This document shows, one piece after another, positions 6,559-12,657 of a stretch of DNA of 12,657 bases (position 1 is its first letter; each line of letters begins with the position of its first letter). The notes below the pieces were generated by a model. That model ran no database searches. It was not told the DNA's origin and saw nothing but the letters and a program-made list of their open reading frames with translations. Where the stretch lies: positions 1 through 12,657 of the forward strand of contig CAMZDU010000005.1 in the NCBI GenBank assembly GCA_947305445.1. The letters run 5' to 3'. The translations under genes and the position numbers were made by a program. Source of the DNA: an uncultured Selenomonadales bacterium. GTDB taxonomy: Bacteria; Bacillota; Negativicutes; Selenomonadales; Selenomonadaceae.

Positions 6559-6564
6559 TATAAT
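6559..6564 (+). promoter_or_regulatory. -10 box of the regulator gene promoter
   Basis: A perfect TATAAT lies 52 nt before the regulator start codon. No good -35 hexamer is found at 16-18 bp; the nearest TTGAAT is 24 bp upstream, too far. This suggests a weak or activator-dependent promoter, or one controlled by the inverted repeat that directly follows it. Confidence 0.5.
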
Positions 6565-6565
6565 T

Positions 6566-6597
6566 TGCACCACACAGGGTTTTCGATGTGTAGTGCA
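6566..6597. promoter_or_regulatory. inverted repeat at the regulator transcription start (candidate operator)
   Basis: TGCACCACACA (6566-6576) and TGTGTAGTGCA (6587-6597) are inverted copies matching at 10 of 11 positions with a 10-bp spacer. The repeat begins one base after the TATAAT box and ends just before the AGGAGAG ribosome binding site, so it covers the expected transcription start. A DeoR-family autorepression site is the simplest reading; an RNA hairpin in the leader is the alternative. No clear second copy was found in front of ulaG or ulaC. Confidence 0.6.
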
Positions 6598-6615
6598 TCA
6601 AGGAGAGTCGATTGT

Positions 6616-7404
6616 ATGAAGAACAATCAAAAAGCCGTGCGACAACGTCGGCAACAAATTTTACAAATGGTGTTGACCGCCGGGGAAATCACGGTTTCGG
6701 ATATCGCGCAAGCGCATAATATCTCGGATATGACTGTTCGACGTGACTTGCAGTATCTGGAAAATCAAAATTTGATTTGGCGAACACACGGCGGCGCAAA
6801 CTCGATTGAGAAGGCTCGCGATATGAAACGATTCAGCGAAGACATTCACCTTTGTAGAGAGAGCATCTCCGAATACGCCGCCCGGTTCGTCAATGACGGC
6901 GACACGCTCTTCATCAACGGCAGCCGTACCGCGCTCAATCTGCTAAAGTACGTTGAACGCAAAAAAGTTTTAGTCTTTACCAACAACGGCTGGTCTGTCG
7001 GAGAAAAGTATCCCGATGGCGTGACGATATGCCTAACCGGCGGTGAACTCAGAAATCACGTCATGGTTGGCGAATACGTCATGCGCTACTTGCTCTCCAT
7101 TAACGTCGACAAAATTTTTCTCGGCTGTGCTGCGGTTTATGACGACGGCGAATTTCGCTACGACATTCCGACGGAAATCGGAATAAACGAAGCCTTGATA
7201 AGCCGCACCGGAAACAAACTTTTCGTGCTGGCCGACCACAGCAAACTTGTTAAACGTTTCGACCACGAAAATTTTTACGGTAGTAGCACTTACGACAGGC
7301 AAATCACTCTAATCACCGACGAAAAATCGGACAAAGCCACGCTCGAACAACTTCGCGGGCGCGGCATGGAAGTTATCTCCGTTCCAATCCATTTCGGCAA
7401 ATAA
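6616..7404 (+). CDS. DeoR/GlpR-family transcriptional regulator (UlaR-like by context)
   Basis: This 262-aa protein has an N-terminal winged helix-turn-helix with the DeoR signature (about residues 26-61: VSDIAQAHNISDMTVRRDL followed by LIWRTHGG). The C-terminal sensor domain (about 80-240) has the usual sugar-phosphate sensing segments (INGSRTALNL, LTGGELR, FLGCAAV, LADHSK). DeoR proteins normally repress nearby sugar operons and release DNA on binding a phosphorylated intermediate; E. coli UlaR, which senses ascorbate-6-phosphate, belongs to this family. The start at 6616 is chosen for AGGAGAG 8 nt upstream and because it gives the usual family length. The gene lies between ulaG and the PTS genes and probably controls both. 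The specific ligand is inferred. Confidence 0.88.
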   Translation: MKNNQKAVRQRRQQILQMVLTAGEITVSDIAQAHNISDMTVRRDLQYLENQNLIWRTHGGANSIEKARDMKRFSEDIHLCRESISEYAARFVNDGDTLFINGSRTALNLLKYVERKKVLVFTNNGWSVGEKYPDGVTICLTGGELRNHVMVGEYVMRYLLSINVDKIFLGCAAVYDDGEFRYDIPTEIGINEALISRTGNKLFVLADHSKLVKRFDHENFYGSSTYDRQITLITDEKSDKATLEQLRGRGMEVISVPIHFGK

Positions 7405-7463
7405 CGTTCGTACACGGCGAAGCATTCTTCTTTCGCATGTGGCGAACGAAGGAGGAATTATTC

Positions 7464-7904
7464 GTGTTTAAGGAATTTGTTGAGAAGAAACGCTATTCAT
7501 TCCACGAGGGCTTTGACGATTGGCGTGACGCAGTACGCGCCGCTTGTCAACCGCTCATCGACGAAGGCGTTGCCGATCCCATCTACCCGAAAGAAATCAT
7601 CAAGAAGGTTGAGGAGCTCGGCCCTTATATCGTCATCGCACCGAATATTTGCATTCCGCACGCACAGGAAGGCCTCGGCGTTTATGATACCGCAATGTGC
7701 TTCATGAAGACTGAAAAGCCCGTCCATTTCGATCCCAATGATCCGGAAAAGGACGCGCAAATTTTCGTCGTGCTCGCTTCGGTCGACAACAACGTTCATC
7801 TCGAAAATCTCAGTCAGCTGTCCGAAGCCCTCTCGGATGAAGAACTGGTTGCCAAACTGTTGAAGGCTAAAACTCCCGAAGACCTGTTGAAGCTTGAAGC
7901 GTAA
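7464..7904 (+). CDS. ulaC: PTS ascorbate-type EIIA component
   Basis: This 146-aa protein is a fructose/mannitol-type EIIA domain that passes phosphate from HPr to EIIB. The phospho-histidine is H66 in CIPHAQEG, and the second conserved active-site histidine is H112 in VHLENLSQL. E. coli UlaC is 154 aa. The start is taken as GTG at 7464, because a perfect AAGGAGG lies 8 nt upstream; the alternative ATG at 7437 has no ribosome binding site and adds nine atypical residues. The gene begins 59 bp after the regulator stop, in a segment with an inverted repeat CGTTCG/CGAACG (7405-7410, 7443-7448) but no clear promoter. It overlaps the ribosome binding site of ulaA, whose start is 12 bp after its stop. 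Confidence 0.9.
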   Translation: MFKEFVEKKRYSFHEGFDDWRDAVRAACQPLIDEGVADPIYPKEIIKKVEELGPYIVIAPNICIPHAQEGLGVYDTAMCFMKTEKPVHFDPNDPEKDAQIFVVLASVDNNVHLENLSQLSEALSDEELVAKLLKAKTPEDLLKLEA

Positions 7905-7916
7905 GGAGGTCTTCGC

Positions 7917-9404
7917 ATGGAATTTTTGCTTGGCATATGGGAATTTTTCCAAAATAACATTTTGACGAAGCCGCAATTCTTTATCGGCTTTATCGTCCTC
8001 ATCGGCTACTTAATGCTCGGCAAACCGATTCACGAGTGCATTGCCGGTTTTATCAAAGCGACCGTCGGTTACATGATTTTGGGCGTGGCCAGCGGCGGCT
8101 TGGTAGGAAACTTCCGTCCGGTGCTCGTCGGCTTGAAAGACCGCTTTGAACTTTCGGCGGCGGTTATCGACCCGTACTTCGGTCAGGCGGCGGCGCAAAT
8201 GTCCGTCGAAAATGTCGGGCGTTCATTCTCAATGATGATGCTCGTCCTGCTGTTGGCCTTCACGATGAATATTTTGCTGGTTTTGTTCCGCAAGTACACC
8301 AAAATCCGCACATTGTTCATCACCGGCCATGTCATGGTTCAGCAGTCGTCAACGGCACTGTGGCTCGTGCTGTTCTGCTTCCCCGAACTGCAAGATCCGC
8401 AAGTCGTCATCATGCTCGGTATTCTGCTCGGAACTTATTGGGCAGTCGGCTCCAACTTGACAGTTGAACCGGTTGCAAAGATTTCCGAAGGCGGCGGTTT
8501 CGCAACAGGCCACCAGCAGATGTTCGGCATTTGGGTCACGTCAAAGATTGCCGGCAAAATCGGCGACCCGAAGAAGTCACTTGAAAATTTGAAACTGCCC
8601 GGCTTCCTGGCGATGTTTAACGAAAACGTCGTTGCCACGGGTTGCTTGATGTTCTTCTTCTTTGGCGCGATTATCATGGTGCTCGGTCCCGACCTCATGC
8701 ACCAGATTGACAAAGGCTTCGGCCCGAATCAAAATTTCGGCTTCTACATTCTCGAAAAATCATTGTACTTCGCAGTTTACTTGACGATATTGCAGCTCGG
8801 TATCCGCATGTTCGTTTCGGAGCTGACCAACTCTTTCCAGGGCATTTCGGAAAAGATTCTGCCCGGCTCGATGCCCGCTGTTGACTGCGCCGCGGTTTAC
8901 GGCTTCGGTCACCCCAACGCAGTTACAATCGGCTTTTTGTTCGGCGCATTTGGTCAGTTGTTGGCGATTCTCGGTTTGATTGTCTTCAACAGCCCGATTC
9001 TGATTATCAGCGGATTCGTGCCGTTGTTCTTCGATAACGCGACCTTCGCGGTCTATGCCAACAAACTCGGCGGCATTCGTGCTGCGACGATTATTCCGTT
9101 CTTCAGCGGAATCATTCAAGTTTTGGGCGGCGCGTTCGCGGCTCACTACTTCCTGACCGGCGTGTACGGCGGTTGGCACGGCTCCTCCGACTGGGATTGG
9201 GTCTGGCCGGCCATTGGCGTCATCATGAACAATTTCCACATCGTCGGCGTCGTTGTGATTGTCATATTCCTGTTGGCAATTCCGCAAATTATCTACCGTG
9301 CCAATAAAGATACCTACTTCCTCATCGCCGAAGACTACGACGCTTACAAAGAGCTTATGGCGAAGAAACAGGGCGTTCCCGTTGACGAGGTTGTCATAAC
9401 CTGA
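7917..9404 (+). CDS. ulaA: PTS L-ascorbate transporter EIIC component UlaA
   Basis: This 495-aa polytopic membrane permease moves L-ascorbate across the inner membrane while EIIB phosphorylates it. It is recognised as UlaA/SgaT by several segments: FITGHVMVQQ (134-143), GHQQMFGIW (198-206), LKLPGFLAMFNENVV (225-239), RMFVSELTNSFQGIS (297-311) and AVDCAAVYGFGHPNAV (321-336). Strongly hydrophobic stretches occur near 20-35, 104-124, 163-180, 243-258, 283-296, 336-357, 359-373 and 441-460. The length is slightly above E. coli UlaA (465 aa) because of a longer charged C-terminal tail. The start is fixed by AAGGAGG overlapping the ulaC stop codon, spaced 7 nt. Confidence 0.94.
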   Translation: MEFLLGIWEFFQNNILTKPQFFIGFIVLIGYLMLGKPIHECIAGFIKATVGYMILGVASGGLVGNFRPVLVGLKDRFELSAAVIDPYFGQAAAQMSVENVGRSFSMMMLVLLLAFTMNILLVLFRKYTKIRTLFITGHVMVQQSSTALWLVLFCFPELQDPQVVIMLGILLGTYWAVGSNLTVEPVAKISEGGGFATGHQQMFGIWVTSKIAGKIGDPKKSLENLKLPGFLAMFNENVVATGCLMFFFFGAIIMVLGPDLMHQIDKGFGPNQNFGFYILEKSLYFAVYLTILQLGIRMFVSELTNSFQGISEKILPGSMPAVDCAAVYGFGHPNAVTIGFLFGAFGQLLAILGLIVFNSPILIISGFVPLFFDNATFAVYANKLGGIRAATIIPFFSGIIQVLGGAFAAHYFLTGVYGGWHGSSDWDWVWPAIGVIMNNFHIVGVVVIVIFLLAIPQIIYRANKDTYFLIAEDYDAYKELMAKKQGVPVDEVVIT

Positions 9405-9447
9405 TGACGACTTCCAACGCATGTGTATATTGAAAGGAGTTTTTACT

Positions 9448-9738
9448 ATGGCAAAACTTAAGGTTATCGCGGCGTGCGGCTCGGGCATGGGCTCTTCGCA
9501 AATCATCAAGATGAAACTCGAAAAGGCCTTCAAGAAACTTGGTATCGACGCTGAGATTTATCACACCAACGTTGGTGACGCAAAATCCCAGGCCAACAAC
9601 TTCGACGTCGTCTTCTGCTCCGCATCGCTTGTCGGCACCTTCACCGGCGTCAAAGCTACCGTCATTGGCCTCAAAAACCTTCTCTCGGAAAAAGAGATGG
9701 CCGAAAAAATTCAGTCGGAAATTATCGACAAAAAGTAA
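9448..9738 (+). CDS. ulaB: PTS ascorbate-type EIIB component
   Basis: This 96-aa protein is the EIIB component that carries phosphate on a cysteine. The active site is C10 in the P-loop CGSGMGSS (10-17), matching E. coli UlaB (101 aa). The start at 9448 is chosen because AAAGGAG lies 8 nt upstream and because the active cysteine then falls at the usual position; an ATG 27 nt further upstream overlaps this ribosome binding site. It follows ulaA by 43 bp and is followed by a strong hairpin plus T-run before ulaF, so it is the last gene of the transporter half. Confidence 0.93.
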   Translation: MAKLKVIAACGSGMGSSQIIKMKLEKAFKKLGIDAEIYHTNVGDAKSQANNFDVVFCSASLVGTFTGVKATVIGLKNLLSEKEMAEKIQSEIIDKK

Positions 9739-9760
9739 TACACAATCGTCGTCACTCATT

Positions 9761-9809
9761 GAATCCGCAACGGGAGTCTCGCGGCTCCCGTTGTTGGGTT
9801 CAATTTTTT
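9761..9809 (+). terminator. intra-operon intrinsic terminator/attenuator between ulaB and ulaF
   Basis: Arms 9761-9776 and 9785-9801 pair over about 16 bp (including a perfect 9-bp GC-rich core CAACGGGAG/CTCCCGTTG, two G-T wobbles and one bulge) around an 8-nt loop. Six T residues follow at 9804-9809. The T-run directly abuts the AAGGAG ribosome binding site of ulaF. No promoter is evident between hairpin and ulaF, so it probably acts as a partial terminator, or protects the 3' end of the transporter mRNA. Confidence 0.75.
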
Positions 9810-9823
9810 AAGGAGAATTCACC

Positions 9824-10519
9824 ATGCTCGAAGAACTGAAACAGAAAGTTTACGAAGCCAACATGGAACTGCCCAAGCGCAAACTCATTACCTACACATG
9901 GGGCAACGTCAGCGGCATTGACCGGGCAAGCGGTCTTTTTGTCATCAAACCGAGCGGAGTCGAATACGACGAGCTTAAGCCGGAAGATTTGGTCGTCGTC
10001 GATTTGCAGGGCAACAAAGTCGAAGGCAAATTGCGCCCGTCGTCCGACACCGAAACGCATAGGATTTTGTACGCGGCATTTCCGGAAATCGGCGGCATCG
10101 TTCACACGCACAGCCCGCACGCCGTCAGCTGGGCACAGGCCGGACGCGATATTCCCGCTTACGGAACCACTCACGCCGATTATTTTTACGGCGACATTCC
10201 CTGCACGCGCTCGCTCACCAAAGAAGAAATCGAAGAGGCTTACGAACTCAACACCGGCAACGTCATTGTCGAGACCTTCACACAGCGCAAGATCAATCCC
10301 GTGTACGTGCCCGCCGTAATCTGCGCCAATCACGGCCCGTTCACCTGGGGTAAGGACGCCGCGCAAGCCGTCTATCATTCCGTCGTGCTCGAAGAAGTTG
10401 CGCGTATGGCGACCTTCACCGAAATTAACAATCCGAAAGTTGCTCGTGCGCCGCAGTACATTCAGGACAAGCACTTCATGCGCAAGCACGGCCCCAATGC
10501 TTACTACGGCCAAGGTTAA
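9824..10519 (+). CDS. ulaF: L-ribulose-5-phosphate 4-epimerase UlaF (AraD family)
   Basis: This 231-aa class II aldolase-fold enzyme interconverts L-ribulose-5-phosphate and D-xylulose-5-phosphate, the last step before the pentose phosphate pathway. The metal-site residues are visible as H94 and H96 (IVHTHS), H170 (CANHGPF) and D75 (SSDTETH), one position offset from D76/H95/H97/H171 of E. coli AraD, which has the same length. The conserved block [16 protein letters not shown] is at 114-129, and the C-terminal [16 protein letters not shown] ending is typical. The start has AAGGAG at 9810-9815, spaced 8 nt. AraD, SgbE and UlaF cannot be separated by sequence alone; the ula context decides the name. 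Confidence 0.92.
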   Translation: MLEELKQKVYEANMELPKRKLITYTWGNVSGIDRASGLFVIKPSGVEYDELKPEDLVVVDLQGNKVEGKLRPSSDTETHRILYAAFPEIGGIVHTHSPHAVSWAQAGRDIPAYGTTHADYFYGDIPCTRSLTKEEIEEAYELNTGNVIVETFTQRKINPVYVPAVICANHGPFTWGKDAAQAVYHSVVLEEVARMATFTEINNPKVARAPQYIQDKHFMRKHGPNAYYGQG

Positions 10520-10531
10520 GAGGATAACGCC

Positions 10532-11377
10532 ATGAAAAAATATTTGCTCGGCCTTTACGAAAAATCCATGCCGAATGATTTGACGTGGGCTGAAAAACTT
10601 CAGGCGGCAAAAAACGCCGGCTTCGATTACGTTGAGATGAGCATTGACGAGACCGACGCCAAACTTGCCCGCCTCGACATGACTGACGGCGAAGTCGACG
10701 AGATTTGCGCGGCGATGCGTGCGGTTGGTTTGCCGTTCCGTTCGATTTGTTTGAGCGGCCACAGAAAATATCCGCTCGGCAGTCACGATCCCAAAGTTCG
10801 CGAACGCAGTCTGGAGATTATGCAGAAGGCAATCGCGTTGGCGGCGCGGCTCGGAATCCGAACGATTCAGCTCGCCGGCTACGACGTTTATTACGAAGAG
10901 GGAGACGAACAGACACGCGCCTACTTCCTCGAAAATCTCAAGCTGTCGACTTTGATGGCCGCTCGCGAAGGAATTTTGCTCGGCTTTGAGACGATGGAGA
11001 CGCCGTTTATGGACAACACGCGCAAGGCGATGAAGTATGTCGACCTCGTGAACTCTCCGTATCTGGGCGTTTATCCCGACGTGGGCAACGTTACGAATGC
11101 TTGCTTACTTTACGGCGAAGACCTTTCCGACGACTTTAAGAGCGGCGCGGGTCACATTGTCGCAGTCCATTTGAAAGAGACTGTTCCCGGCAAATATCGC
11201 GAGATACCTTACGGCACCGGCCACGTCGATTTTGAGAAGGCTGTTAAAACTTCGTGGGAACTGGGCATCCGCCGTTACGTCGCCGAATTTTGGTACGTTA
11301 AGGGCGTTACGGAAGATTGGCGCGCCGAACTTCAGAAAGCCAACGATTTCTTGCGCGGTTACTTTGAAAAAATTTAA
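10532..11377 (+). CDS. ulaE: L-ribulose-5-phosphate 3-epimerase UlaE
   Basis: This 281-aa TIM-barrel protein (xylose isomerase-like/AP endonuclease 2 superfamily) converts L-xylulose-5-phosphate to L-ribulose-5-phosphate. Likely metal-binding residues are E153 (GFETMETPF), D183 (YPDVGNVTN), H213 (AVHLKET) and E252 (VAEFWYV), in the order seen in UlaE/SgbU. The N-terminus (LGLYEKSMPNDLTWAEKL) and the segment SGHRKYPLGS are characteristic, and the length matches E. coli UlaE (284 aa). It follows ulaF by 12 bp, with AGAGGAT 6 nt before the ATG, so the two epimerases are co-transcribed and co-translated. Confidence 0.93.
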   Translation: MKKYLLGLYEKSMPNDLTWAEKLQAAKNAGFDYVEMSIDETDAKLARLDMTDGEVDEICAAMRAVGLPFRSICLSGHRKYPLGSHDPKVRERSLEIMQKAIALAARLGIRTIQLAGYDVYYEEGDEQTRAYFLENLKLSTLMAAREGILLGFETMETPFMDNTRKAMKYVDLVNSPYLGVYPDVGNVTNACLLYGEDLSDDFKSGAGHIVAVHLKETVPGKYREIPYGTGHVDFEKAVKTSWELGIRRYVAEFWYVKGVTEDWRAELQKANDFLRGYFEKI

Positions 11378-11389
11378 GGAGCGAGAATC

Positions 11390-12433
11390 ATGAACGTTAA
11401 CAAAAAAGTTGTCGGCAAGCTGGAAAAATGCTACGCCATGACGATGCTTCATTATCACGGCCACGATCATTTTCTCGTTGCGGCGGAGAAAGTTAATCAG
11501 TGTCGCCTGTACGACCTCGACGGCAACCAGGAAGAAGTTCTCTGGAGTGAACCCGGCGGGATTATGACCATGCAACAAGTGCCCGGCAGTGACGGTCAAT
11601 TTCTCTCAACACGCAAATTTTATTCACCCAATGACAGTAAAAACTCGTCAATCGTCGTCGTCACCCCCATGGGCAAGGACGATTGGGAAGTTCGCGTGCT
11701 CGTCAAGTTACCGTTCGTTCACCGCTTCGACATTTTGCAGAGCGGCGGCAAAAATTATCTCATCGCTTGCTGCCTGAAGACTGATCACGAGTACAAAGAC
11801 GATTGGCGTTTCCCCGGCAAAGTTTGCGTCGCAGAGTTGCCCGAAGATTTGTCGAAGTTCACTTATCAGAATCAGCTGGAAATGACGACCATTAAAGATG
11901 GCATGCTGAAAAATCACGGCTACTATCGTCACGTGGAAAAAGACGGCTCAACCTCAAGCATCGTCAGTTGCGACAACGGTGTTTTCCATTTCTTCCCGCC
12001 CAAAACTTCCGGCGGCGAGTGGACGATTGAACAGCTCATCGACGAGCCGGCAAGCGACGGTTTGTTGCTCGACCTCGACGGCGACGGCGAAGAAGAACTT
12101 TGCACGATTGCTCCGTTCCACGGCGACACGATCAATATCTATCACAAGCGCGACGGAAAATTTGTCCTCGAATACACGCACCCCGAAAAGCTTGAGTTCA
12201 TGCACGCGATATTCGGCGGCGAAATTTGCGGAAAACCCACTTGGATTCTCGGTCACCGCAAGGGCGAACGCTATCTGCTCGCTTTCACGCACGACGGCAA
12301 AGGTTACACCGCGCAAGTCCTCGACAAAGGTTGCGGCGCGGCCAACGTCCTCCACTACGTCCACAACGGCAAAGATTACATCATTGCCACAAATCGCGAA
12401 GTCGACGAAATCGCAATGTACGAATTAACCTGA
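11390..12433 (+). CDS. uncharacterised protein with propeller-like (FG-GAP/VCBS-type) repeats
   Basis: I do not recognise this 347-aa protein as a named enzyme. It shows about seven similar segments (beginning near residues 14, 58, 111, 177, 221, 271 and 319), each with strands ending in patterns such as INIYH or IAMYEL; this fits a seven-bladed beta-propeller. One blade carries an acidic calcium-binding-type loop DLDGDGEEEL (228-237) as in FG-GAP/VCBS repeats. No signal peptide or membrane segment is seen, so unlike most such proteins it should be cytoplasmic. It starts 12 bp after ulaE, with AAGGAG overlapping the ulaE stop, and is the last gene of the operon. Sugar-lactone or sugar-phosphate chemistry is possible from context, for example by analogy with the propeller of aldos-2-ulose dehydratase, but that is speculation. 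Confidence 0.8.
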   Translation: MNVNKKVVGKLEKCYAMTMLHYHGHDHFLVAAEKVNQCRLYDLDGNQEEVLWSEPGGIMTMQQVPGSDGQFLSTRKFYSPNDSKNSSIVVVTPMGKDDWEVRVLVKLPFVHRFDILQSGGKNYLIACCLKTDHEYKDDWRFPGKVCVAELPEDLSKFTYQNQLEMTTIKDGMLKNHGYYRHVEKDGSTSSIVSCDNGVFHFFPPKTSGGEWTIEQLIDEPASDGLLLDLDGDGEEELCTIAPFHGDTINIYHKRDGKFVLEYTHPEKLEFMHAIFGGEICGKPTWILGHRKGERYLLAFTHDGKGYTAQVLDKGCGAANVLHYVHNGKDYIIATNREVDEIAMYELT

Positions 12434-12602
12434 ACGCCGCAGACGCTCCACAATCGCCCGTAACGCGTTTTTACTCCTGCATGAGTGTTGAGTCGTGCAA
12501 CCCCGCAAAAACGGCTCTGCGGGGCTGTCAGAGGCCTTTACGGGCATTTTGATAATATTGCAAGTCTACGAAGTCAAACAAAATCGCAATGTACGAATTA
12601 AC
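12408..12602. repeat. 22-bp direct repeat duplicating the end of the last operon gene
   Basis: Bases 12408-12429, the final codons of the propeller-like gene, recur exactly at 12581-12602. An upstream CGAAGTC (12397-12403) is also repeated (12569-12575), with 4 versus 5 nt in between. The copies are 173 bp apart. The second copy is out of frame and untranslated. A 22-bp exact repeat is far beyond chance in a window of this size. Confidence 0.9.
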
Positions 12603-12657
12603 AAGGAGTTAGTAACAGTAGCGTAAAATATGTAAAAACGTCTAATCAGGTAGACAA
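12434..12657. other. non-coding region after the ula-type operon
   Basis: No gene is seen. The region holds terminator-like hairpins (12501-12545), the second copy of the 22-bp repeat, and a small inverted repeat GTCTA/TAGAC (12640-12655) at the very end. An AAGGAG at 12602-12607 is followed by in-frame stops and has no start codon at a useful distance, so it is not a gene start within this window. Confidence 0.6.
12501..12550 (+). terminator. terminator-like hairpins at the end of the ula-type operon
   Basis: Two competing structures are visible. One is a 7-bp GC-rich stem CCCCGCA/TGCGGGG (12501-12507, 12518-12524). The other is a longer interrupted stem pairing 12502-12509 with 12537-12544 and 12513-12519 with 12529-12536. 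The longer one is followed by CATTTTGAT, a weak T-tract. In addition, GCCCGTAA (12456-12463) is the exact inverse of TTACGGGC (12538-12545). Placement about 70-110 nt after the last stop codon supports termination. Confidence 0.5.

Noticed and set aside
9800..10786. 328-residue open frame on the minus strand opposite ulaF and ulaE
   Set aside because: Both plus-strand genes are clear enzyme families with catalytic residues; the antisense frame shows no recognisable domain.
260..12538. CAGAGGCCTT found at both 260-269 and 12529-12538
   Set aside because: A 10-base match is expected many times by chance in a window of this length, and no longer similarity surrounds it.
12612..12639. Possible dif/XerCD-like site (ATATGTAAAAA right arm)
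   Set aside because: Only the right arm resembles the Firmicutes dif consensus; the left arm does not match, so there is no basis for a call.
1..12657. CRISPR array, tRNA, rRNA, transposase or toxin-antitoxin genes
   Set aside because: No regularly spaced repeats, cloverleaf-like tracts, rRNA signatures, transposase motifs or paired small genes were found on either strand.

Overview
The window looks like part, or possibly all, of a bacterial plasmid (or a plasmid-like replicon) from an anaerobic or fermentative Firmicutes-type bacterium. A Rep_3/RepB-family initiator gene sits next to a textbook iteron origin, so the replicon assignment is firm. The host is less certain. Moderate GC in the genes, strong AGGAGG ribosome binding sites, a PTS operon and a Wzt-type ABC protein fit Negativicutes (Selenomonas-like), but this is an impression rather than a measured result. 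No parA/parB, relaxase, transposase or phage gene is visible.

Layout. (1) 1-312 is AT-rich non-coding DNA ending in a hairpin just past the rep stop codon. (2) 313-1554 (-) encodes the replication initiator. Its promoter (TTGACA, 17 bp, TATAGT) overlaps an inverted repeat carrying the iteron core, followed by four iterons at 1621-1729 and a 400-bp AT-rich, repeat-rich stretch that includes a (CG)8 tract. (3) 2136-5098 (-) is a two-gene operon: a Wzt-like polysaccharide-export ATPase with a C-terminal glycan-recognition-type domain, coupled by an ATGA overlap to a radical SAM/SPASM protein whose N-terminus carries a repeat seen in glycan-synthesis proteins. No permease gene is present. (4) 5099-5376 is a divergent promoter region with a sigma70-type promoter on each strand. 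(5) 5377-12433 (+) is an L-ascorbate utilisation (ula-type) cluster: lactonase ulaG, a DeoR-family regulator, PTS genes ulaC (IIA), ulaA (IIC) and ulaB (IIB), the epimerases ulaF and ulaE, and an unrecognised protein with seven propeller-like repeats. (6) 12434-12657 is non-coding, with terminator-like hairpins and a 22-bp copy of the end of the last gene.

How the genes work together. UlaA/B/C would import and phosphorylate ascorbate. UlaG would open the lactone of ascorbate-6-phosphate to 3-keto-L-gulonate-6-phosphate. UlaE and UlaF would carry L-xylulose-5-phosphate through L-ribulose-5-phosphate to D-xylulose-5-phosphate. The decarboxylase joining the two halves (UlaD) is absent from the window. 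It may be encoded elsewhere, or the pathway may differ here; the propeller-like protein is the only unassigned gene in the cluster. A strong hairpin plus T-run between ulaB and ulaF could lower expression of the catabolic half relative to the transporter half. The Wzt/radical SAM pair probably belongs to cell-surface polysaccharide export or modification and must rely on a permease encoded elsewhere.
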